DNA from: Sphingobacterium faecale
GTDB lineage: Bacteria; Bacteroidota; Bacteroidia; Sphingobacteriales; Sphingobacteriaceae
Length of the DNA: 64,000 bases
Assembly (NCBI RefSeq): GCF_016746095.1
Contig: NZ_JAERTY010000005.1
Coordinates: 124,001-188,000, forward strand
Reading direction: 5' to 3'
The notes beneath the pieces are model-generated. The model searched no databases and was not told where the DNA came from. It saw only the letters and a list, made by a program, of their open reading frames with translations. This document shows positions 44,740 to 53,437 of this stretch, in pieces; within the stretch, counting starts at the first letter, position 1; the number at the start of each line of letters is the position of its first letter. The position numbers were made by a program, and so were the translations under genes.

Positions 44740-47232
44740 ATGTATCGCTTTATCAGGTTTTTACTACTTTTTCTTTTGACTCTATTGTATAGTTTAGGTT
44801 GGACTCAGGTACGTGGTCGGATTACGGATAGCCATGGTGATGCATTGGGAGCAGTGACAGTCAGTATACAGGGTACTTATATCGCTACCTCGACAAATGC
44901 CGAGGGCTTTTACGAAATTAAGAAGCTTCCCTCCTCTTCTGTTAGTATGGTTGTTCAGCGTCTTGGTTTCGAGACGAAAAAGATTTTGCTGGTGGATATA
45001 CAGCAGCCACACAGGTTGGATGTCGTACTACAGGAGGAAGCTTATGATATTGAGGAGGTAGTGGTCCGCTCAACAGTAAACCCAGCCGACAATCTGATTA
45101 AAAAAGCGATTGCGACTAGAAATAAAAATGCGGAGTCAAGGGATAAGTTCGAAGCTGATTTCTATTCGAAAGGTTCATTGACGGCGATTAATCTGCCTAA
45201 AAAGATCCTTGGCGCCAAGTTGCAGGATGATAATCAGTTGCTCGATAGTACAGGTTCTGGAATGCTATATCTATCGGAGACGGTGTCTCATATCGTAGTG
45301 GATAAGCCGAACAAGATGAAGGAAACGATTGTGGCGTCCAAGATCAGCGGCGAAAATCAAGGCTTTAGTTTCAACCGCGCCGAAGGTACAGCCTTTGACT
45401 TATATAATAATTATATCAGCCTAGGTACAACGAAGATAATTAGTCCTATCGCCGATCAGGCTTTTTCTTATTACAGGTACAAACTGCTGGCTTCGTGGAA
45501 AGAGGAAGGCCAGTTTATTTATAAAATACAGGTCGAGGCCAAACGTAAATCGGAGCCGGTGGTGGAGGGAGTTGTATATATCGTAGAAGATAGCTGGGAG
45601 GTATACGGTCTGGATTTTGTCCTACTGGGAACGAGTATCAATCAGCCTGTGCTGGATACGCTGTTTTTGCGTCAGCAATATACGTATAACAATAGTGACA
45701 GGCTGTGGTCTAAACAGTTGCAGACATTGGATTTTACGGCAGGGATCATGGGACTACGTTTTAAGGGGCATTTTACACATAGCTTTACCAATTATAAGTA
45801 TGTGGATCAATTTGATAAAGGAACCTTTGGCCGGGTAAGTAGTGAATTTAATGCGGACGCGAACCAGAAAGATACCGATTATTGGGAGCAGATGCGGAAG
45901 GTGCCACTGATTGCGGATGAAGTGAAGGATTACTATCGTAGGGATAGCCTGCTGTTGGTAACGAGTTCGCCAGCTTATATCGATTCGATAGATTGCCTGC
46001 GTAGCCGCTTTCGTATACAGGATGTGTTGCTTGGCTACCGTTATCAAAGTACACCAAACAAGTTGATGATACGTTATAGTTCTCCCCTGTCGTTATCGCG
46101 GACTTTATTTAATACGGTGCAGGGATGGAACTTTAAAGCGGGGCTATCGGCAACAAAGGGAGATAGCGACATAGGACGTTATTACCAGGCGGGTGTACTC
46201 TTTAACTATGGACTGGCGGACAAGAAGCTCTATACGACGGGAAATGTGCTACTGCGTTTCAATACGACTACGTATGCCACGTTGGGGCTGATGGGAGGAA
46301 GTGCACTGAAGCAGTTTAATCCAGACAATCCGATACCAGCAGAATTTAATACCGTATACAGCTTGTTTTGGGGAGATAACTTTATGAAGCTGTACCGCGA
46401 TGACTTTGTGAAAGCCACTTATAAACAGTATGTACACCCCAGTCTGGAACTGGCTACTTCTTTGGGGTATTTTAAACGTAGCAATGTATTTAATGGAACG
46501 GATTATACGTTCTTCTCTTCGAATAGACCGTATACGCCCAATAACCCGTTGGATATTGGCAATACGGGAGTGCCCGCATTCGTGAACCATGACCTGTGGA
46601 AGGCGGACCTGAAGGCGATTATATATTTTAATACACAGATTGATAAGAAACCTAATCGCATCGATTATAATCACGATACGCGTTTTCCTGTGCTACAGCT
46701 TGGTTACAGCAGTGCATTTGGTACTTCTTATAAAGGCTATAGTTTTCAAGAGGTTACCTTGGGACTGAAGCAGGATGTGGTTTTCGGCAATAAAGGGGTA
46801 TTGGGCTATGCGCTATCTGCAGGTACCTTCTTAAATGCGGATGGTATTGCCTTTACAGATTTCAAGCATTTTAACGGCAACCGCACGCATATCGGTACGT
46901 CGAGCCGTTACCTTAGCAATTTTTTGTTACTGCCCTATTATACCCACAGTACGAACAAGGCTTATCTTGAGCTACATAGTGAACACAATTTTAAGGGCTA
47001 TCTGCTCAACAAGATACCAGGGGTCAATAGATTACAGCTACAGACGATTGTCGGGTATCACCTGCTGAGTACGGATAAAAGAAAACCCTACCAAGAATTC
47101 TCGGTAGGGCTTGATAATATCGGTTGGGGTAAGTACCGCCTATTTCGTGTGGATTATGTCCGCTCGCTGCACGGGACAGGTTCTCCAGATGCCGTCGTCG
47201 TGGGTGTAAAGCTTCTTAATCGGCAACGCTAA
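44740..47232 (+). CDS. DUF5686 outer-membrane protein with carboxypeptidase-like domain
   Basis: 830 aa exported protein: signal peptide (FIRFLLLFLLTLLYSLGWTQ), a carboxypeptidase-D regulatory-like domain about 24-105 (VRGRITDSHGDALGAVTVSI), then the DUF5686 region from about 115 (NPADNLIKKAIATRNKNAES) with a beta-rich part typical of an outer-membrane barrel, ending VVVGVKLLNRQR. Family members are common in Bacteroidota next to unrelated genes and have no known function. Lone gene on the plus strand, convergent with the nuclease. Confidence 0.85.
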   Translation: MYRFIRFLLLFLLTLLYSLGWTQVRGRITDSHGDALGAVTVSIQGTYIATSTNAEGFYEIKKLPSSSVSMVVQRLGFETKKILLVDIQQPHRLDVVLQEEAYDIEEVVVRSTVNPADNLIKKAIATRNKNAESRDKFEADFYSKGSLTAINLPKKILGAKLQDDNQLLDSTGSGMLYLSETVSHIVVDKPNKMKETIVASKISGENQGFSFNRAEGTAFDLYNNYISLGTTKIISPIADQAFSYYRYKLLASWKEEGQFIYKIQVEAKRKSEPVVEGVVYIVEDSWEVYGLDFVLLGTSINQPVLDTLFLRQQYTYNNSDRLWSKQLQTLDFTAGIMGLRFKGHFTHSFTNYKYVDQFDKGTFGRVSSEFNADANQKDTDYWEQMRKVPLIADEVKDYYRRDSLLLVTSSPAYIDSIDCLRSRFRIQDVLLGYRYQSTPNKLMIRYSSPLSLSRTLFNTVQGWNFKAGLSATKGDSDIGRYYQAGVLFNYGLADKKLYTTGNVLLRFNTTTYATLGLMGGSALKQFNPDNPIPAEFNTVYSLFWGDNFMKLYRDDFVKATYKQYVHPSLELATSLGYFKRSNVFNGTDYTFFSSNRPYTPNNPLDIGNTGVPAFVNHDLWKADLKAIIYFNTQIDKKPNRIDYNHDTRFPVLQLGYSSAFGTSYKGYSFQEVTLGLKQDVVFGNKGVLGYALSAGTFLNADGIAFTDFKHFNGNRTHIGTSSRYLSNFLLLPYYTHSTNKAYLELHSEHNFKGYLLNKIPGVNRLQLQTIVGYHLLSTDKRKPYQEFSVGLDNIGWGKYRLFRVDYVRSLHGTGSPDAVVVGVKLLNRQR

Positions 47233-47241
47233 GAGCGGTAA

Positions 47242-48048
47242 CTAACCGTAAATCTCGTTCAACTCGTACGCTAGACGGATGCCTGCTTTAAGTAAGCATT
47301 CTTCCATGATGTACTTGTAGTCGTAGATGTATTTGTAGCTTAGATTGGCGTTGTACTCGACATCCTTATATATCCTGTTGGCCAGTTCGTGCGATTCATA
47401 AAGTGCCTGCTCGAAAGAACATTGATACTGATGGTAGTGCTTGCTGTCGAAGATATCGAGTACCCGTGCATATTCGGTATAGCTGTATTTTTCGTTGTCT
47501 ACCAAATCCGAATCCCAAACGCGGTGGATATTGGTCTTGCGACCGAAGAAAGAAACTTCTATTCTATTGCCACCGAGGTCTTCGGCTCTACTGACGTGCA
47601 TCGGTTGGTGTGCATCACCAAAGAGATGTACAAGGTAGTAGAGGTTCTGCTGCTGCTGTAAGGGAGTAAGGTTTTTATTGCCCTTTGTTTCGTTTTTGAT
47701 ACGAAGGTAAGCTTTGTAAAGGTTGTCTTCTGGCGATGCTTTCAATGCAGCGGTGAAAGCCTCGAAACTCAGGTTGCCCTGGGTATTTACAAAGTGCCAT
47801 GAGCCTGTTTTATTGAGGGCTGGATCTGGGTCTGACTTGATGAAATCGGCCCAGTTGGACCAGTAAGCAACGGTCTGCTTGCCAATAATCTTTGCGATGT
47901 TTTTCTTGGCTTTCTTGCTGAGATGTTGCTCGGCAATTTCGGAAATGACACGGTGACCTGTCATGCCCCAGGCAAATACGTGTTGCTGTTGTCCAACAGA
48001 TAATAACACCAATAGTAAAGCGACTAAGCGTAGTGTTCTTGTTTTCAT
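47242..48048 (-). CDS. S1/P1 nuclease family protein
   Basis: 268 aa exported zinc nuclease. The signal peptide ends HVFA and the mature protein would begin with Trp27 (WGMTGHRVISEIAE), as required since the N-terminal Trp binds zinc in this family. Further ligands: Asp/His in WSNWADFIKSDP, H in GSWHFVNTQ, HLFGDAHQPMHVS, GGNRIEVSFFG and the NIHRVWDSDLV motif. It cleaves single-stranded nucleic acids, and probably serves phosphate or nucleoside scavenging outside the cytoplasm. 10 bases downstream of the DUF4268 gene. Confidence 0.94.
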   Translation of the reverse strand: MKTRTLRLVALLLVLLSVGQQQHVFAWGMTGHRVISEIAEQHLSKKAKKNIAKIIGKQTVAYWSNWADFIKSDPDPALNKTGSWHFVNTQGNLSFEAFTAALKASPEDNLYKAYLRIKNETKGNKNLTPLQQQQNLYYLVHLFGDAHQPMHVSRAEDLGGNRIEVSFFGRKTNIHRVWDSDLVDNEKYSYTEYARVLDIFDSKHYHQYQCSFEQALYESHELANRIYKDVEYNANLSYKYIYDYKYIMEECLLKAGIRLAYELNEIYG

Positions 48049-48058
48049 CTATCTATAG

Positions 48059-48520
48059 TTATTTAAAAATATCAAATGCATATTTGGCGGTGGACCAAAA
48101 CTCGTCCAACGCGATGATTCGTGGTTTGAGGAATGAAATAAGCTTGGGCCAGTCTTCTTTTTTGAAGACACTCACCTTGTCAAGTGTGCAGACTATACGT
48201 GCAGTTTCCTTTCCATAGTCATCGTAATACTCGGGATACCATCCCCACTCCTCGCCTAATGTATCCTGCAGGATAGGGCGCAACTCTTCAAACTGGGCGT
48301 ATAGCAATGCGCGGATACCTTGGTCGGGATGTGTCATTTCTATCATGATTATAGCGGACTTGTTGGACGCATCCATCCGAAAATACAGCTGCTTGATTCC
48401 GGTCTTGTAGTTGACCCAGTTGATTTTTTCACTATCAGAAGAGGCTATTCCCACCATATACTGACCGAAGGTGGTCCAGAATTCCTCTTTCAGTTTTTTT
48501 ACTTCTTCTCTAGAATACAA
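48059..48520 (-). CDS. DUF4268 domain protein
   Basis: 153 aa cytoplasmic protein. The frame opens with TTG at 48518-48520 (reading YSREEVKKLKEEFWTTFGQY after the first residue), which is the normal beginning of this family, so the TTG start is credible. The rest (LYFRMDASNKSAIIMIEMTH, EFWSTAKYAFDIF at the end) fits DUF4268, small proteins of unknown role sometimes seen as the C-terminal part of DNA-modification-linked proteins. It has its own -7 box 14 bases upstream and is followed after 10 bases by the S1/P1 nuclease gene. Confidence 0.82.
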   Translation of the reverse strand: MYSREEVKKLKEEFWTTFGQYMVGIASSDSEKINWVNYKTGIKQLYFRMDASNKSAIIMIEMTHPDQGIRALLYAQFEELRPILQDTLGEEWGWYPEYYDDYGKETARIVCTLDKVSVFKKEDWPKLISFLKPRIIALDEFWSTAKYAFDIFK

Positions 48521-48534
48521 ATCTTTTATTTTTA

Positions 48535-48542
48535 CAAAACTA
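48535..48542 (-). promoter_or_regulatory. -7 box before the DUF4268 gene
   Basis: Minus strand TAGTTTTG matches TAnnTTTG and lies 14 bases before the TTG start codon. It supports that short start rather than a longer frame. Confidence 0.45.
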
Positions 48543-48588
48543 AAAAATAGATTAAACTTTTATAGAGTACGTCTGTTATTAAATTGAT

Positions 48589-49146
48589 ATGGATAAAAAG
48601 AAGTCACTTTTATTGTTGGCCGGAGCGGCTGCCGGTGCAGTAGTTTACAATATATGGAAACCTGTGAAAAGCAAGCTTCCGGTTATACAGGATTTTGAAC
48701 TGGATCGCTACCTTGGTGTCTGGTACGAGATAGCGCGGATGGATTTCTATTGGGAGAAGAACCTAAAGGATGTAAAGGCGGAATATAGTAGGAATGAAGA
48801 TGGAAGTATACGTGTAGTGAATAGCGGTATTCATATGCGCACGCAGAAGTTAAAACAATCTGTTGGCAAAGCTAAGCTGTCGGGAGCACCGAACGATGGA
48901 AATTTGCGTGTTTCTTTTTTTGGACCTTTCTACTCGGGTTATCATATCATGCATATCGATGGTAATTATGAGTACGCTTTGGTATTTGGCGATAATCTGG
49001 ACTATATGTGGATCTTATCCCGTACAAAGACGATACCTACAGAAGTAAGGGATAAATACCTCGGCTACGCGGAACTATCAGGATACGCTGTGAAGGATCT
49101 GGTCTGGACATTCCACGAACCTACTCTCCCAGAGGGGTTAGAGTAG
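48589..49146 (+). CDS. Lipocalin family protein (Blc-like)
   Basis: 185 aa. A hydrophobic N-terminal segment (KSLLLLAGAAAGAVVYNIW, about 4-22) serves as signal or membrane anchor; there is no lipobox Cys, unlike E. coli Blc. The lipocalin domain starts with the family motif DRYLGVWYEIARMDFYWEK (G-x-W-Y-E-I-A-R) and holds YEYALVFGDNLDYMWILSRT, the second conserved region. It binds lipids or small hydrophobic compounds in the envelope, by family knowledge. Its stop overlaps the stop of the convergent next gene by 9 bases. Confidence 0.93.
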   Translation: MDKKKSLLLLAGAAAGAVVYNIWKPVKSKLPVIQDFELDRYLGVWYEIARMDFYWEKNLKDVKAEYSRNEDGSIRVVNSGIHMRTQKLKQSVGKAKLSGAPNDGNLRVSFFGPFYSGYHIMHIDGNYEYALVFGDNLDYMWILSRTKTIPTEVRDKYLGYAELSGYAVKDLVWTFHEPTLPEGLE

Positions 49147-49440
49147 GCGCTGTGCGACCATAAAGTCTATGGACGAATCATCAGCAATGGTTTTGGAGAT
49201 TACTTGTAAATGCTCTTCTGTAATACGATTACCTATGCCCTTATTATAAAGGGTGACCAAATAATAAGAAGCCTCGGATTTGTCCGACTGTGACAGTCTG
49301 TTATTATTGATGTAATAATTGAGTAACGTAGCGGCAAAGCTTCCGAAGTCTTCTAGGGAAAAGCGTTTGAATTCATTGAAAAAACCAAACATATAGGTCT
49401 CAAACTCCTGCTCTAACTGTTTTTTTATAAGTATATCCAT
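49138..49440 (-). CDS. Small unknown protein, about 100 aa
   Basis: Not recognised. Start chosen at the ATG 49438-49440 (MDILIKKQLEQEFETYMFGF): a promoter -7 box ends at 49481, so an ATG at 49479 would fall at or before the transcription start. The product is helical and soluble, with EDFGSFAATLLNYYINNNRL and HLQVISKTIADDSSIDFMVA. It has no signal peptide or membrane helix and no known motif. The 3' end overlaps the lipocalin stop by 9 bases in convergent orientation. Confidence 0.65.
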   Translation of the reverse strand: MDILIKKQLEQEFETYMFGFFNEFKRFSLEDFGSFAATLLNYYINNNRLSQSDKSEASYYLVTLYNKGIGNRITEEHLQVISKTIADDSSIDFMVAQRLL

Positions 49441-49480
49441 TTTTTGAACACGACACAAGGCCTTTGTAAAAGGCGTCATT

Positions 49481-49488
49481 CAAAAGTA
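49481..49488 (-). promoter_or_regulatory. -7 box before the 100-aa unknown gene
   Basis: Minus strand TACTTTTG matches TAnnTTTG. Transcription would start near 49475, leaving a leader of about 35 bases to the ATG at 49440. Confidence 0.4.
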
Positions 49489-49556
49489 AGGAAACTTTTG
49501 ATATAGCTGAAAAGGAATAAGCAAGGTGTTCCGATTATGGAACACCTCGTCAAATT

Positions 49557-50834
49557 TTATTTTCTGACACTGATAGCAACACGTCTATCTTTAGCCCTTT
49601 CTTTATCTGGAGCATCCCAAGCTACTTTCGCAAATTCTGAACCGTACCCTTCTGCTCCCACTACCTGCGCACTTAACCCTTCTTTATCTAAGTAGTTTTT
49701 TACAGCATCTGCACGTTCTTGTGATACCTTTTTATTGATAGCCTCGTCTCCGGTTCTATCGGTATAGCCTCCTATTTTAATCTTTGCGTCTGGAAATAAC
49801 TGCAGAATGCGTGCAATATTGACCAGTTGAACCTGGCTGTCCGCTGTAACAGTAGCAGTGCCGGTTTCAAAATTGAGATTATCAAAGTCAAACCATTTTT
49901 CTTTCAGTTGTTCGTCAGTCCATGTTTTATAGTCGGATTGCAGGAATTGTATAAGCTGCTCTTCTATGCCCGAAGAAAATGCCTTAAGGCTATCGCCATC
50001 GGGAAGTTTGACATCTATCAGAAGGCTACCTACACTCCCGCTGCTATCGGGTTTTATATTTTGATTACTATCCAAAGAGGTATTGGCCGTTTCGGAAGTA
50101 ACTTGTTTGTCGCTGCCACATCCTCTTCCAAATAAAAACCATAGTGCTGCAATAAGTACTAGAATAAGGAGCCACCATACGCCTGCTCCTTTTTTTTCTT
50201 GATCGGTGTCACGTTGGGTATGTACCATAGACGGTGTCGGACTAGGTGAATCTACGTCACTATTGTTGGGACCACCGATCTCTTTAGCGACATCGGCCTT
50301 AGCAAATAGGCTACCAAACATTCCAAGTCCCAACCCAGGAGGAATGGCAGAAGCAAACGAAGATCGGTTGGTCTGGAGTAACTGACCGACTTCGGCGACA
50401 TCCCAATGTCCTCCTTTTTGGGTGATTCCAGAAATAACTGCAGGTACGGAAGCACCAAACAGGCTGCGCACAGATTCGGGACTCATATCAAGGTACTTGC
50501 CGATAGATTGGGTAATACCGGTGAATTTGTTTCCAAATATCTCATTCGTGATATTATCACTTTCAAAGTGTGCGCTTTCGCCTCTGTCGTCTTTGGAAAA
50601 ATATTTCCCGAGGGCGTCGTGCAGATCAAAACTGGCAAACAGATGCTTAGCAGACTGAAAGATGCTCGTGAGCCCCTCCTTCGATTGGTTCTGAAGTCCT
50701 AATAAAAGTGAAGGAACCGCGATATTGACGCCTTTCGCTACCTTCTCTTTATCTTCTCCCAAATGGACAGCCAGCTTGTTGATGACCTCTTCTGTGAAGT
50801 AAGATTGAATATTTTGCAAGATATTGTTTTCCAT
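49557..50834 (-). CDS. DUF937-OmpA fusion protein
   Basis: 425 aa with an unusual order. Residues 1-170 are DUF937 (YidB-like) repeats (SYFTEEVINKLAVHLGEDKE, ITQSIGKYLDMSPESVRSLF), a low-complexity linker follows, one membrane helix about 219-237 (GVWWLLILVLIAALWFLFG), and a C-terminal OmpA domain about 300-425 with peptidoglycan-binding residues in IGGYTDRTGDEAINKKVSQE and AKDRRVAISV. No signal peptide, so DUF937 would be in the cytoplasm and OmpA in the periplasm, bound to the murein. Role unknown. Lone gene. Confidence 0.88.
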   Translation of the reverse strand: MENNILQNIQSYFTEEVINKLAVHLGEDKEKVAKGVNIAVPSLLLGLQNQSKEGLTSIFQSAKHLFASFDLHDALGKYFSKDDRGESAHFESDNITNEIFGNKFTGITQSIGKYLDMSPESVRSLFGASVPAVISGITQKGGHWDVAEVGQLLQTNRSSFASAIPPGLGLGMFGSLFAKADVAKEIGGPNNSDVDSPSPTPSMVHTQRDTDQEKKGAGVWWLLILVLIAALWFLFGRGCGSDKQVTSETANTSLDSNQNIKPDSSGSVGSLLIDVKLPDGDSLKAFSSGIEEQLIQFLQSDYKTWTDEQLKEKWFDFDNLNFETGTATVTADSQVQLVNIARILQLFPDAKIKIGGYTDRTGDEAINKKVSQERADAVKNYLDKEGLSAQVVGAEGYGSEFAKVAWDAPDKERAKDRRVAISVRK

Positions 50835-50938
50835 AACATTACAATTTTATTGGTTACCATATAGTTAAACAAAGGTGTAACGTTTTTGTTTGAGTCGTTT
50901 TATTTGTGTAGTTTAACATTAACTTTATATCCCAATGT

Positions 50939-50946
50939 TATCTTTG
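50939..50946 (+). promoter_or_regulatory. -7 box of the alkaline phosphatase gene
   Basis: TATCTTTG matches TAnnTTTG and lies 20 bases before the ATG at 50967. No Pho-box-like direct repeats were recognised in the 130-base upstream gap. Confidence 0.45.
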
Positions 50947-50966
50947 ACCAAATTATTTAATTTACT

Positions 50967-52376
50967 ATGCTATTGAAAAGATTTTCTTTACTACTCCTAT
51001 CTGTTATTTTTAGTGTCCATGTATTTGGACAGCAACCTAAGTATATCTTTTATCTTATCGGTGATGGTATGGGATTGAACCAGGTTAATCTGGCCGAAAT
51101 CCATCAAGCTGAATTGAAAGGTGTCAATGGTACTGCACCTTTGGTGTTTACACAATTTCCTTATGTGGGTTTTGCATCTACAAACTCGTTATCACATGGT
51201 GTGACTGACTCTGGTGCTGGTGGTACGGCGTTGGCGGTCGGCAAAAAGACGAAAAATGGGGTAATCGGAATGGATAGCACAGGGACTATCGCCTATAAGA
51301 GTATTGCCTATGCGGCTAAAGCGAAGGGGATGAAGGTGGGTATCACGACAAGTGTGAGCATTGATCACGCTACTCCGGCTTCATTCTACGCCAACCAAGC
51401 GCATCGAGATATGTATTACGAGATCGGAAAGGATATTATCAAGTCTAACTTCGATTTCTTTGCAGGTTCTGGATTCTTGAAGCCGAACACCTCGTTTGAC
51501 AAGAAAGAAATGCCTGCATTGGTTCCTCAATTGGAAAAAGCAGGATATAAAATCGTAAAAGGCAAAGTGGCATTTGAAAAGGAGAAAAATAAAGGGCAAC
51601 GTATGATATTGATGAATATCGATGGAACGGATGCAAGCTCCCTCAAATTCTCTATAGACCAGGAAGCAGGTGATTTTAAATTGGCAGACATCACGCAAGC
51701 GGCTATCACCTCATTGAGCACTAATAATAATAAAGGGTTCTTTTTGATGGTTGAAGGCGGTAAAATCGATTGGTCTGCCCATGCAAATGATGCCGCTACA
51801 ACTATACAAGAAGTATTGGATTTTAATGAATCCGTAAAGCTTGCTTATGAATTCTACCTAAAATATCCGAAAGAAACACTCATCGTGGTTACGGCTGATC
51901 ATGAGACGGGTGGTTTGGGAATCGGTAATGGAAGCTCTACATTGAACACGAAAGTATTGGCACATCAAAAGGTATCCCAAGGTGGCCTATCGGCTAAAAT
52001 AGGTGAACTGAGAAAAAGTAATCCAAATGCGAGCTGGGATGAAGTAAAAAAACTGTTAGGTGATAACCTGGGATTATGGTCAGTATTGAAGGTCTCTGAA
52101 AAAGCGGAGGCTCCTATCTATGAAGCTTATAAGAAGAGCTTTATAGACCATCATAATGAAACAGAAAAAAGTTTGTACGCTAGTGACGACAAGATCGCGA
52201 CATTGAGCATCGAGTTGCTGAATAAGTTGGGAACTATAGCTTGGTCTTCTAAGAATCATTCTGCAGCATATGTGCCCGTGTATGCTATTGGTCAAGGTGC
52301 CGAAACATTTCATCAAAAGCTAGATAATACAGATATCCCTAAAAAGATAGCTGAAGTGGCTGGCTTTGATTTTTAA
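50967..52376 (+). CDS. Alkaline phosphatase (PhoA family)
   Basis: 469 aa exported phosphomonoesterase. Signal peptide LLKRFSLLLLSVIFSVHVFG. Metal and catalytic motifs: YLIGDGMGLNQVN (Asp33, metal), catalytic Ser82 in VTDSGAGGTALAVG, SIDHATPASFYA (metal His region), FLMVEGGKIDWSAHANDAATT (metal ligands Glu, Asp, His) and VVTADHETGGL (Asp, His). His near the end in AIGQGAETFHQ completes the set. Periplasmic or surface. Ends in a strong terminator. Confidence 0.96.
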   Translation: MLLKRFSLLLLSVIFSVHVFGQQPKYIFYLIGDGMGLNQVNLAEIHQAELKGVNGTAPLVFTQFPYVGFASTNSLSHGVTDSGAGGTALAVGKKTKNGVIGMDSTGTIAYKSIAYAAKAKGMKVGITTSVSIDHATPASFYANQAHRDMYYEIGKDIIKSNFDFFAGSGFLKPNTSFDKKEMPALVPQLEKAGYKIVKGKVAFEKEKNKGQRMILMNIDGTDASSLKFSIDQEAGDFKLADITQAAITSLSTNNNKGFFLMVEGGKIDWSAHANDAATTIQEVLDFNESVKLAYEFYLKYPKETLIVVTADHETGGLGIGNGSSTLNTKVLAHQKVSQGGLSAKIGELRKSNPNASWDEVKKLLGDNLGLWSVLKVSEKAEAPIYEAYKKSFIDHHNETEKSLYASDDKIATLSIELLNKLGTIAWSSKNHSAAYVPVYAIGQGAETFHQKLDNTDIPKKIAEVAGFDF

Positions 52377-52396
52377 TTGATATATTTAGTTCTAAC

Positions 52397-52434
52397 AAAA
52401 GCCGGATCCTCTAACAAGGAATTCCGGCTTTTTT
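52397..52434. terminator. Bidirectional terminator between alkaline phosphatase and ssb
   Basis: aaaagccgga and tccggctttt form a 10-bp stem with an inner tcct/agga pair, followed on the plus strand by TTTTCTTTT. The A-run on the other side lets it work for the convergent ssb gene as well. Confidence 0.85.
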
Positions 52435-52467
52435 CTTTTGCTGCTAATGAAGGATTAACATATTCTT

Positions 52468-52848
52468 TTAAACTGCTTCTTCTTGTTCTTCCACATCGCT
52501 TGGAATACCAGATCTGGAGCTGTCCAAAACTAAGATTTGACTTACTTTGATTTCGGCAACATTTCTTTTGATACCATGCACATCAGTGTATTCATGATAT
52601 TGTAACGCTCCGGATATCATGAATAAGTTTCCTTTGTGACCGAATCGTTCGACGACTTTGGTAAGATCTCCCCATACCACACAGCTGTGCCATTGTGTAA
52701 GCTCTCTCCATTGTCCGTTGTTCATTTTCAGTCTTTCATTCGTGGCAATTCTGAAATTAGAGACTCTAGCTCCTTGACTTGTAGTTTTGATTTCCGCATC
52801 GGCACCTAAGCGTCCAATAAGCTGGACTTGATTCATTAAAGCATTCAT
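52468..52848 (-). CDS. ssb: Single-stranded DNA-binding protein
   Basis: 126 aa with the ATG at 52846-52848 (MNALMNQVQLIGRLG); an ATG four codons later is also possible, and the longer frame from 52899 adds 17 residues not seen in the family. OB-fold: VQLIGRLGADAEIKTTSQGA, VSNFRIATNER, WHSCVVWGDLTKVVERFGHK and FMISGALQYHEYTDVHGIK. The C-terminal tail is short (SDVEEQEEAV) and lacks the usual DDDIPF-type end, as in secondary Bacteroidota SSBs. Binds ssDNA in replication and repair. Confidence 0.92.
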   Translation of the reverse strand: MNALMNQVQLIGRLGADAEIKTTSQGARVSNFRIATNERLKMNNGQWRELTQWHSCVVWGDLTKVVERFGHKGNLFMISGALQYHEYTDVHGIKRNVAEIKVSQILVLDSSRSGIPSDVEEQEEAV

Positions 52849-52966
52849 TTCCGTAAAATTTAAATTATCAAAAAATATAAGTAATTTCGCCTGCGGCAAT
52901 ATCTGTATTGATTGCCAAAGGTTTAACCAAAATTATAACCAACTCAACGAATAGTCGGATGTTAAT

Positions 52967-53014
52967 CGTTTATATCCGTTTATATCCGTTTATAATCGGA
53001 TACAAACGGATAAA
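52967..53014 (+). repeat. Tandem/inverted repeat before the zinc-ribbon gene
   Basis: The 10-mer cgtttatatc occurs twice in tandem (52967-52976, 52977-52986), followed by a third partial copy. The same block forms an inverted repeat: left arm 52969-52988 with tccgtttatatccg, right arm 52997-53014 cggatacaaacggataaa, around an 8-base loop. It ends 13 bases before the ATG at 53028, the place of an operator or of an RNA structure controlling translation. Confidence 0.7.
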
Positions 53015-53027
53015 TGAAAGTTAAATT

Positions 53028-53402
53028 ATGAAAGAGAAAGAGTGTTTGGAGTGCTTAGCCCCTATTAAAGGACGTTCTGATAAACGTTTCTGTAATGATG
53101 CTTGTCGTAGTAGCTATAATAACCGTCGGAATACAGATGAGAGCAATATTGTTCGAAAAATTAATAGACAGCTTTACAAAAACAGAAAAATACTATCGGG
53201 ATTGCTCAGAGATGAAAAGATGGTACAGGTAAATGAAGACCGGTTGTTGACATTGGGGTTTGACAAGGAATACCATACCCATGATTTACTGACGTCAAAG
53301 GGACAGACTTACTATTTCGTTTATGAGTATGGTTTTCTACCGTTGGAAAAACAACGGTATCTTATTGTGAAAAATAAGAACCTTCTTAACGAAACGGAAT
53401 AA
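53028..53402 (+). CDS. Small zinc-ribbon protein, unknown
   Basis: 124 aa. The N-terminus has four Cys in CxxC...CxxxC layout (C6, C9, C22, C26: ECLECLAPIKGRSDKRFCND and ACRSSYNN), a zinc-ribbon or DUF2116-like element. A helical part follows (IVRKINRQLYKNRKILSGLL) and a short beta-rich end (GQTYYFVYEYGFLPLEKQRY). It may bind nucleic acid or a protein partner. Homologues of this size are frequent in Bacteroidota without known role. The striking repeat directly upstream suggests tight, perhaps self-made, control. Confidence 0.78.
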   Translation: MKEKECLECLAPIKGRSDKRFCNDACRSSYNNRRNTDESNIVRKINRQLYKNRKILSGLLRDEKMVQVNEDRLLTLGFDKEYHTHDLLTSKGQTYYFVYEYGFLPLEKQRYLIVKNKNLLNETE

Positions 53403-53437
53403 ACCTGTCCCTTGTCTTTTCTATGGCATCTGAAGCG

